Assembly: GCA_946405485.1 (NCBI GenBank)
Contig: CAMJHJ010000174.1
Location: 1-5,099 of the forward strand
Direction of reading: 5' to 3'
Length of the DNA stretch: 5,099 bases
Origin: an uncultured Bacteroidales bacterium
GTDB taxonomy: Bacteria > Bacteroidota > Bacteroidia > Bacteroidales > UBA932
In this document: positions 1 through 5,099 of the stretch, one piece after another
Numbering within the stretch: the first letter of the stretch is position 1
Layout of the letters: each line of letters opens with the position of its first letter
Notes under the pieces: generated by a model
The model's database searches: none
What the model was told of the DNA's origin: nothing
What the model saw: only the letters and a program-made list of their open reading frames with translations
Program-made: the position numbers and the translations under genes

Positions 1-1206
1 CAGTACCAGCCACTCACCAAGCGCGGCAACCACGACATCGGCGGCGGCTTCGGCGATGATCCGCTCTGGCTGATCTTCGGCACGGTGGCTTATATCAAGG
101 AAACAGGTGATTTCAGCATCTTGGAAGAGAAGGTGCCCTTTGATAACCAGCCCGGAACGGAGAAGACCCTGCTGGAGCACTTGAAGATCAGTTTCGCCCG
201 TGTGGCCGATAACCTGGGCCCCCACGGCCTGCCCCTGATCGGCCGGGCCGACTGGAACGACTGCCTCAATCTCAACTGTTTCTCCGATAATCCGGACGAG
301 TCTTTCCAGACCACGGAAAACAAGACCGAAGGCAGCCGGGCCGAGTCCCTGATGATCGCGGGCCTTTTCGTGGCTGAAGGCAAGGACTTCGCCGAATTGC
401 TCTCCCAGCCTGCGGTTTCAGCCGATCCGGCCTATGTCGACGAGGTGCGAGAGGCCGTCTCGAGAATGGAAACCGCTGTCAAGCAGCATGGCTGGGACGG
501 AGAATGGTTCCTCCGCGCCTACGACTACTACGGACGGAAGATCGGCTCCTCCGAGAATGCGGAAAGCAAGATCTTTATCGAGAGCCAAGGCTGGTGCGGC
601 ATGGCCCGCATCGGAGCGGACGAGGGACTTTGCGACAAGGCGCTGGATGCCGCATCGAAGTATCTGGAATGCGAATACGGACTGGTGCTGAATGCGCCGG
701 CCTTCAGTTCCTATATCAAAGACTACGGCGAGATCAGTTCCTATCCGCAGGGCTATAAGGAGAATGGCGGTATTTTCTGCCATAACAATCCCTGGGTCAT
801 CATCGCCGAGGCGATGGCCGGCCGCGCGGATGACGCCTGGCGGCACTATTGCAAGATTTCGCCTGCTTTCGCCAAAGACCAGTCCCTTCGCAAGGTAGAG
901 CCGTACGTGTTCTGCCAGATGGTGGCCGGAGCCGAAGCCGCACACCCCGGTGAAGGCAAGAACAGCTGGCTTACGGGCACGGCCGCCTGGACCTGGAAGA
1001 CGGTCAGCGAGTTTATCCTGGGAATCAAGCCCCAGTACGACGGCTTGCTGGTTGAACCCTGCATCCCTCAGCACATCGGTTCCTACCGGGTGCGACGGCG
1101 TTTCCGCGAGGCGGAGTATGACCTGACGATCCGCCTCACCGGGAAGGGAGGATTCTTCCGTATCCCTTACCGGCCGGGCTTCCAGGCTTTGGAAATCGAA
1201 TTATAA
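1..1206 (+). CDS. GH94 cellobiose phosphorylase, C-terminal part (5' end outside window)
   Basis: Likely cytoplasmic inverting phosphorylase: cellobiose plus phosphate gives alpha-glucose 1-phosphate and glucose. Reading is open from base 1 with no start; 401 residues are visible. Family members are about 810-820 residues, so roughly the first half is missing. Numbering the visible fragment, [10 protein letters not shown] at 1-10 is a conserved substrate-site stretch. [10 protein letters not shown] holds the expected general acid Asp at residue 87 (codon 259-261). [15 protein letters not shown] holds the Lys253/Glu254 pair and phosphate-site His261. SWLTGTAAW around 322-330 holds the other phosphate-site Thr. 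Glu244 in YGEISSY appears to match the acceptor-site Glu649 of Cellulomonas cellobiose phosphorylase (from memory), favouring cellobiose over diacetylchitobiose. The C-terminal beta-sandwich ([19 protein letters not shown] onward) is complete and ends in EIEL. The frame is intact. Its stop overlaps the end of the convergent GH2 gene. Alternatives are chitobiose or another beta-glucobiose phosphorylase; family certain, substrate less so. Confidence 0.93.
   Translation, partial: QYQPLTKRGNHDIGGGFGDDPLWLIFGTVAYIKETGDFSILEEKVPFDNQPGTEKTLLEHLKISFARVADNLGPHGLPLIGRADWNDCLNLNCFSDNPDESFQTTENKTEGSRAESLMIAGLFVAEGKDFAELLSQPAVSADPAYVDEVREAVSRMETAVKQHGWDGEWFLRAYDYYGRKIGSSENAESKIFIESQGWCGMARIGADEGLCDKALDAASKYLECEYGLVLNAPAFSSYIKDYGEISSYPQGYKENGGIFCHNNPWVIIAEAMAGRADDAWRHYCKISPAFAKDQSLRKVEPYVFCQMVAGAEAAHPGEGKNSWLTGTAAWTWKTVSEFILGIKPQYDGLLVEPCIPQHIGSYRVRRRFREAEYDLTIRLTGKGGFFRIPYRPGFQALEIEL
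1201..1206. other. Shared palindromic stop TTATAA of two convergent genes
   Basis: On the plus strand TTA TAA is the last Leu codon and stop of GH94. On the minus strand the same six bases, also TTA TAA, are the last Leu codon and stop of GH2. The coding regions thus overlap by exactly six bases and no intergenic sequence remains. Any terminator for either gene must lie inside the other gene. Confidence 0.97.
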
Positions 1207-3417
1207 GCTTTCCGGTAAAAGGTCCAGCGTGACGGTCCGGTCCCCGATGAGGACCCGGACCTGACCATGGGATCCTTCGATGGAGCGGACCAGGACCTGG
1301 GCCCTTCCGGCGAAGGGCCGGATCCGCAGCTTTTTCCCGTCTGCAGGACGTTCTGTTTCCTTGAATCCCGGATTGCCATTGCCCCAGCCCAGGAAACAGG
1401 CGTTTTCGACGCAGACATCCAGGCTCTCCTCGGCACTCCGGATATCCAGGACTGCCAGATCCTGCCCATCGGCCTTGAGGGCCGTCTTGGAGGCGCTCAC
1501 GGAGGTTTCCGTCAGGCGTTCGGGCCACTGGTCCGTGGCGACGGTCTTCCCGTCTCGAATTCCCTTGGCACTGAAGCGCTGCGCGTTCCCGGCTTTCCAG
1601 GCCAAATGCCCGTCGCGGGGCATTTCCTGCCGGCCGAGACGCCGGCCATCGGCATATAGGATGACGCTGCTGCAGTTGGAATAAACCCAGACTTCTCCGT
1701 CGCAAGGGCCGCAGATATGCACCATCGGCGCATCCGTCCAGGCGGATTGGAGATAAAACGCTTCATCCTTCGGGAAACAGCAATAATCCAGGATGCCGAA
1801 CTGCGAACCGGTCGCAGGCCAGGCCATCGGATTCGGTTCTCCGCGGTAATCCTGCCCCGTCCAGTAGAAGATACCGGCCGCCCAGGGCCGCTCTTTGTAG
1901 AACTTCCATCCATGCTCGATCACGTTGAGGCGTCCGGCCGTATCCACGCGGTTGATGGGTTTCATCCAACCTTCTTCCGGGACGGTGGCATAGCGGCCAC
2001 GCGTGCCCGATCCCGTAGTCTCTTCCGTTCCCACAACCGGGTGATCCGGGTATTTGGCATGATACTCTTCGATGGGGTTCTGGATGATGTAGTTGTAGCC
2101 GAAGACATCGACGCCCTTGACGATTTCACGGCCGCCGGCATTGGCATAGGTGGCGGGCCGGGACGGATCGAGCCGATGGACTTCCTCCGTCATCCGCCGG
2201 GCGATGCGGTAGCCCTTCTCATTGTTTTCGACGGCCCATTCCTCGTTGCCGATGCTCCAAAGGATGACGCAGGGATGGTTCCGATCCCGCCCGATCAGTT
2301 GCCGCAGCTGGCCGAGCTGTTCTTCGTTGACACCCAAAGGGCGGTTCTCGTCGATGACGAGCATTCCCAGTTCGTCGCAAAGGTCCAGCATGGCGGGCGT
2401 GGCGGGGTTGTGCGAGCAACGGACGGCGTTGAAGCCGTAACGCTTCAGTTGTTCCAGCCGGTAGCGCCAGAGTTCATCCGGGACGCCGACACCTACGCCG
2501 GCGTGGTCCAGATGCAGGTTGCAGCCTTTCAGTTTGCAGGACATCCCGTCGATGAGCAGGCCCCGCTCCGGGTCGAAGACGATGTCACGCATTCCGAAGC
2601 GGCGGCTGTATTCGGCGGACAGTCGTCCGTCGTAGTAGAGCCGGATTTCCATCGTGTAGAGGTAGGGATTGCCCGGTGACCAGCGATGTTCCGGGCGGAT
2701 GACTTCCCGTCCTTCGGCATCCAGGATCCGCCAGCGGGTCGAGACTTTCGCCGGGTCGAGGTCCTCGCTCGCGAGAACGGTCTCGAAGCGGGGTCTTCCA
2801 TCCTCGATGACGAGCGACCAGGGTTTCATCGCGACGGGACCGGCCTTGTGGAGGCGTACATTGCGGTAGATGCCGGCTCCTTCGTAAAACCAGCCCTCCT
2901 CGAGGGAGGCATTGCAGCGTACCGTGATCACATTGTCGCCTCCGTATTCCAGATAGGGGCTGAGGTCGTAGATTTGAGAGACATAGCCACTCTTTTCGTG
3001 GCCCAGGTAGAAACCGTTGCAATAGACTTCGCTGTCCCGGAAGATGCCTTCGAATTCGATCCAGATCTGCTTTCCCTTGTCTTCTGCCGGAATGGACAGG
3101 TGCCGGCGATACCAGCCGACGGAGGATCCGGGCCAGCGCCATCCGACGCATTTGTAACCGTGGGAGTGGCTGGCCTGGGCGCTGTAGGGCAGGTCCACGA
3201 CCCAGTCGTGGGGGAGACTGACTTCCTGCCAGGCGCTGTCGTCGAAGTCCGGCATGATGGGCGAGCGGCTCGAACCGGTCGTGGCGGCTTTGCTGAACCA
3301 GGAGAAATATTCCGTGCCGTGGGTGAAGTCCTTTTCCATCGACGCCGCGTCTCCGAGCGCGAATGTCCAGTGGTTGTTGAGGAGAAAAGAGGTGAGCAGG
3401 ATCAGAATCGTATTCAT
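1201..3417 (-). CDS. GH2 beta-galactosidase-type glycoside hydrolase
   Basis: Complete 738-residue retaining exo-beta-glycosidase, most likely a beta-galactosidase. Domains in order: N-terminal jelly-roll about 12-190 (LPHDW at 69-73, [19 protein letters not shown]), a short Ig-like domain about 195-290, TIM barrel about 291-560, then Ig-like C-terminal domains (DUF4982-like) about 565-738. [10 protein letters not shown] at 329-338 is the GH2 signature. WSIGNEE gives acid/base Glu392 (codon 2242-2244). VVGTEE gives probable nucleophile Glu465. [12 protein letters not shown] at 517-528 closes the active site. The ATG at 3417 is the first start after an in-frame TGA about 30 bases upstream; no Shine-Dalgarno is visible. 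The N-terminus ([13 protein letters not shown]) is hydrophobic but lacks a Lys/Arg and a cleavage site, so location is unclear. It seems shorter than usual relatives (about 800 or more), with loops trimmed. It is divergent from GH31 and convergent with GH94, so it has its own transcript. Beta-glucuronidase or beta-mannosidase is less likely. Confidence 0.92.
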   Translation of the reverse strand: MNTILILLTSFLLNNHWTFALGDAASMEKDFTHGTEYFSWFSKAATTGSSRSPIMPDFDDSAWQEVSLPHDWVVDLPYSAQASHSHGYKCVGWRWPGSSVGWYRRHLSIPAEDKGKQIWIEFEGIFRDSEVYCNGFYLGHEKSGYVSQIYDLSPYLEYGGDNVITVRCNASLEEGWFYEGAGIYRNVRLHKAGPVAMKPWSLVIEDGRPRFETVLASEDLDPAKVSTRWRILDAEGREVIRPEHRWSPGNPYLYTMEIRLYYDGRLSAEYSRRFGMRDIVFDPERGLLIDGMSCKLKGCNLHLDHAGVGVGVPDELWRYRLEQLKRYGFNAVRCSHNPATPAMLDLCDELGMLVIDENRPLGVNEEQLGQLRQLIGRDRNHPCVILWSIGNEEWAVENNEKGYRIARRMTEEVHRLDPSRPATYANAGGREIVKGVDVFGYNYIIQNPIEEYHAKYPDHPVVGTEETTGSGTRGRYATVPEEGWMKPINRVDTAGRLNVIEHGWKFYKERPWAAGIFYWTGQDYRGEPNPMAWPATGSQFGILDYCCFPKDEAFYLQSAWTDAPMVHICGPCDGEVWVYSNCSSVILYADGRRLGRQEMPRDGHLAWKAGNAQRFSAKGIRDGKTVATDQWPERLTETSVSASKTALKADGQDLAVLDIRSAEESLDVCVENACFLGWGNGNPGFKETERPADGKKLRIRPFAGRAQVLVRSIEGSHGQVRVLIGDRTVTLDLLPESL
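1234..1261. other. GC-rich hairpin just after the GH94 stop, inside the GH2 3' end
   Basis: GGTCCGGTCC (1234-1243) pairs with GGACCCGGACC (1251-1261): ten base pairs, one bulged C and a 7-base loop. It begins 28 bases after the GH94 stop, where a terminator for that transcript would be expected. No T-run follows (TGACCATGG), so it is not a standard intrinsic terminator. It could stabilise the GH94 mRNA 3' end or weakly terminate. It also encodes GH2 residues near 719-728, so the pairing may be a chance product of high-GC coding sequence. Confidence 0.3.
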
Positions 3418-3429
3418 ACTGCAAGATAA

Positions 3430-3450
3430 TGAAATTCGCTTGCAATTTCA
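3430..3450. repeat. Perfect 7-bp inverted repeat, candidate operator between divergent genes
   Basis: TGAAATT (3430-3436), a 7-base spacer, and AATTTCA (3444-3450) form a perfect 21-bp dyad. A second, looser dyad, GCAAG (3421-3425) and CTTGC (3439-3443), overlaps it. The site starts 13 bases upstream of the GH2 start codon and covers the -33-like element of the GH31 promoter. A bound regulator could therefore affect both divergent genes. On the GH2 transcript it could also fold as a weak 7-bp stem in the leader. The repeat is seen directly; its role as an operator is inference. Confidence 0.5.
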
Positions 3451-3477
3451 AGAATTCCCGGTCTTTCCGTATCTTTG
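3446..3477 (+). promoter_or_regulatory. Bacteroidota-type promoter for the GH31 gene
   Basis: TATCTTTG at 3470-3477 is an exact match to the Bacteroidota -7 consensus TAnnTTTG. Twenty bases upstream, TTTC at 3446-3449 is a one-mismatch copy of the -33 element TTTG. Transcription would start near 3481-3485, leaving a leader of about 17-21 bases before the ATG at 3502. That leader has no Shine-Dalgarno, which is normal in this phylum. The -33-like element lies inside the right arm of the inverted repeat at 3430-3450. The consensus is established knowledge; use of this site is inferred. Confidence 0.55.
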
Positions 3478-3501
3478 TATAGAATCCCAAATGAAGTGTC
3501 C

Positions 3502-5099
3502 ATGAAGCTTTTCGCCCGTTTTTTTCTCTTTCTTTTCCTGACTTTGACGATGCTTTCCTGCCAGCGCGGCGTCGCTGTCAAAGGCAATACGGTCACCGTC
3601 CGCATATCCGGTGGCGACGGAGTACCTTCACTGGTCCGCCTGCAAGTGCTGGATGAAGGGATCGTGCGTGTCAGTGCGACGTCCGACCGTCGATTCGCAG
3701 ACCGTAAGAGCCTGGTCGTCGTCTCGCAAGAAGCCTTCCGGGATTTCCGGGTGGAAAAAGATGGAGAAGGTGTCCGGATCTCGACGGCACGGCTTTCCGT
3801 CCGGATCCTGCCGGACGGCGAGATCGCCTTCCTGGATGCGGAAGGCCGGCTGCAGCTGGGTGACGGGCATCTTGCCCTGTTATCCCGTGAGGTCGAAGGC
3901 AAAAAGGGCTTCTCCACCCGGGTCTCGTTCGCAACGGCTCCGGATGAGTCCCTGTATGGCCTGGGACAGCACCAGACCGGCGAATTTGACCGGAAAGGAA
4001 CGGATGAGGAGTTGTATCAGTACAATACCAAGATCAGCGTCCCGTTCGTCGTATCCACGCGTGGCTATGGCTTGCTTTGGGACGCGTATTCCTATAGCCG
4101 CTGGGGCAATCCGGACGGGTATCGGTCTCTGCATGACATCTTCCGGCTCTATGACCGGGATGGCATGGAGGGGGCTCTGACCGGGACCTATACGGCTGCG
4201 GACGGTACGGAACTGGTCCGAAGGGAAGACAGCCTGTATTTTGAAAATGAATGGGCCATCCGCAACCTGCCGGATTTCAAACTGAACGGAGCGAAGGTCG
4301 TCTATGAAGGGTTTCTCGAGGCTCCGGAGAGTGGCGAGTATCGTTTCTCCCAGTATTATGCCGGCTTCCAGCATACGCTGGTGGACGGGAAGGAAGTGAT
4401 GTCGCGTCGCTGGCGTCCCGCCTGGAACCCCAACAGCTACCGTTTCAGCGCTCATTTGGAGGCTGGGGCCCGCGTACCGGTACGGATTGAATGGGAGCCG
4501 GATGGGGATGTCTCTTATATTGGCTTGCGGGTTGCGCCGCTCCAGTCTTCGGAGGAGATGCAGCGGATCCGTTTCTGGTCTGAGTTTGAGCCGCAGCTGG
4601 ACTTTTATTTCATTGCGGGAGACGATTATGACGGGGTGATCCGGGGTTACCGGCAGCTGACGGGCAAGGCGCAGGTGATGCCCAAATGGGCTTTGGGATT
4701 CTGGCAGAGCCGGGAGCGTTATTCCACGCAGGAAGAGTTGGTCTCAACGCTCGCCCAGTTCCGCCGCCGCCATATCCCCGTGGACAATATCGTCCAGGAT
4801 TGGCAGTATTGGCTGCCGGACCAGTGGGGGAGTCACGCTTTCGATCCGGCGCGCTATCCCGATCCGGAACAGATGCTGGACAGTGTCCACGCCCTGCACG
4901 GCCGCTTCATGATCAGTGTATGGCCCAAGTTCTATACCAACACGGACCATTATAAGGAATTGGAACAGGGAGGTTATGTGTACCGCCACGCGGTGGAAGA
5001 TTCACTCAAGGACTGGCTGGGCTATCATCAGACATTTTATGACGCGTATGCCGAAGGTGGACGGAAACTGTTCTGGCGTCAGATGGATGAGAGCCTGTA
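3502..5099 (+). CDS. GH31 alpha-xylosidase with inserted PA14 domain, lipoprotein (3' end outside window)
   Basis: Likely retaining alpha-xylosidase that removes alpha-1,6-linked xylose from the non-reducing end of xyloglucan oligosaccharides. The 532 visible residues are an open frame to the right edge; relatives are about 950. Residues 1-20 form a lipoprotein signal: Lys2/Arg6, a Phe/Leu-rich core, then MLSC with lipidated Cys20. Gln-Arg-Gly follows rather than an acidic run, so periplasm-facing outer-membrane anchoring is more likely than surface export. The N-terminal GH31 beta-sandwich (about 25-225, with SLYGLGQHQTGEF at 150-162) is interrupted by a PA14-like insert at about 225-347, as in characterised xyloglucan alpha-xylosidases of Cellvibrio and Bacteroides ovatus. 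The sandwich resumes, and the TIM barrel starts near 394 (PKWALGFWQSRERY, NIVQDWQYW with Asp433, ISVWPKFY). The window ends at FWRQMDESL, just before the expected WWMDxxEP nucleophile motif, so catalytic competence cannot be read here. The ATG at 3502 is chosen because it gives the full signal peptide and sits close to a promoter. Alpha-glucosidase is the main alternative. Confidence 0.9.
   Translation, partial: MKLFARFFLFLFLTLTMLSCQRGVAVKGNTVTVRISGGDGVPSLVRLQVLDEGIVRVSATSDRRFADRKSLVVVSQEAFRDFRVEKDGEGVRISTARLSVRILPDGEIAFLDAEGRLQLGDGHLALLSREVEGKKGFSTRVSFATAPDESLYGLGQHQTGEFDRKGTDEELYQYNTKISVPFVVSTRGYGLLWDAYSYSRWGNPDGYRSLHDIFRLYDRDGMEGALTGTYTAADGTELVRREDSLYFENEWAIRNLPDFKLNGAKVVYEGFLEAPESGEYRFSQYYAGFQHTLVDGKEVMSRRWRPAWNPNSYRFSAHLEAGARVPVRIEWEPDGDVSYIGLRVAPLQSSEEMQRIRFWSEFEPQLDFYFIAGDDYDGVIRGYRQLTGKAQVMPKWALGFWQSRERYSTQEELVSTLAQFRRRHIPVDNIVQDWQYWLPDQWGSHAFDPARYPDPEQMLDSVHALHGRFMISVWPKFYTNTDHYKELEQGGYVYRHAVEDSLKDWLGYHQTFYDAYAEGGRKLFWRQMDESL

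Noticed and set aside
85..87. GTG as a possible start of the GH94 gene
   Set aside because: The frame is open to base 1 and residues upstream ([10 protein letters not shown]...DDPLWL) are conserved GH94 core, so the codon is an internal Val.
418..1074. A 218-codon minus-strand frame antisense to GH94
   Set aside because: It mirrors the GH94 codon pattern and has no recognisable motif.
1180..1194. Small stem TTCCA-GGCTT-TGGAA before the GH94/GH2 junction as a terminator
   Set aside because: Only five base pairs, located inside GH94 coding sequence and not followed by a T-run.
1717..2679. A 320-codon open frame on the plus strand inside GH2
   Set aside because: It is antisense to the conserved GH2 catalytic domain and shows no recognisable domain. 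Long antisense frames are common opposite high-GC genes.
2686..3429. A 247-codon plus-strand frame antisense to the GH2 5' end
   Set aside because: No domain pattern, no promoter or ribosome site of its own, and fully covered by a well-supported gene.
1197..3438. CGAATT at 1197-1202 and its inverse at 3433-3438 flanking GH2, as possible ends of an inversion or insertion
   Set aside because: Six bases matching over 2.2 kb is expected by chance; there is no longer repeat, target duplication or recombinase gene.
2585..3490. A 301-codon minus-strand frame overlapping the start of GH2, starting further upstream
   Set aside because: Its Arg/Pro/Gln-rich translation matches no family and is an out-of-frame shadow of the GH2 N-terminal domain, which has clear conserved motifs.
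3414..3917. A 167-codon minus-strand frame across the intergenic region and the GH31 5' end
   Set aside because: Ser/Arg/Thr-rich low-complexity translation, antisense to the lipoprotein signal and N-terminal domain of GH31; no support as a gene.

Overview
The window is a fully coding, GC-rich stretch of bacterial DNA with three carbohydrate-active enzyme genes and one 84-bp intergenic gap. The most likely source is a member of the Bacteroidota, probably a gut or rumen Bacteroidales-type organism. The proteins resemble the Bacteroidota branches of their families. Neither start codon has a Shine-Dalgarno sequence, and the gap holds an exact match to the Bacteroidota -7 promoter element TAnnTTTG. 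This assignment is inference; no taxonomic marker gene is present.

Layout. Positions 1-1206 (+) hold the C-terminal half of a GH94 cellobiose-phosphorylase-type enzyme, cut by the left edge. Positions 1201-3417 (-) hold a complete GH2 beta-galactosidase-type enzyme of 738 residues. It meets GH94 tail to tail, and both genes use the same palindromic hexamer TTATAA as final Leu codon plus stop. Positions 3418-3501 are a divergent control region with a 7-bp perfect inverted repeat and a promoter firing rightward. Positions 3502-5099 (+) hold the first 532 residues of a GH31 alpha-xylosidase-type lipoprotein with an inserted PA14 domain. The right edge cuts it just before the expected catalytic nucleophile.

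Working together. Alpha-xylosidase and beta-galactosidase are the activities needed to strip xylose and galactose side chains from xyloglucan oligosaccharides. A cellobiose phosphorylase could then split the bared cello-disaccharide into glucose 1-phosphate and glucose, saving ATP. The window therefore looks like part of a xyloglucan (or related beta-glucan) utilisation locus with a phosphorolytic last step. Substrate assignment is inferred from family and neighbourhood; no SusC/SusD, regulator or endo-glucanase is visible here.

I found no RNA gene, CRISPR array, insertion sequence or other mobile element, and no clearly new system. The points most worth a second look are the shared stop palindrome, the operator-like inverted repeat, the compact GH2 with its odd N-terminus, and the plus/minus/plus gene order.
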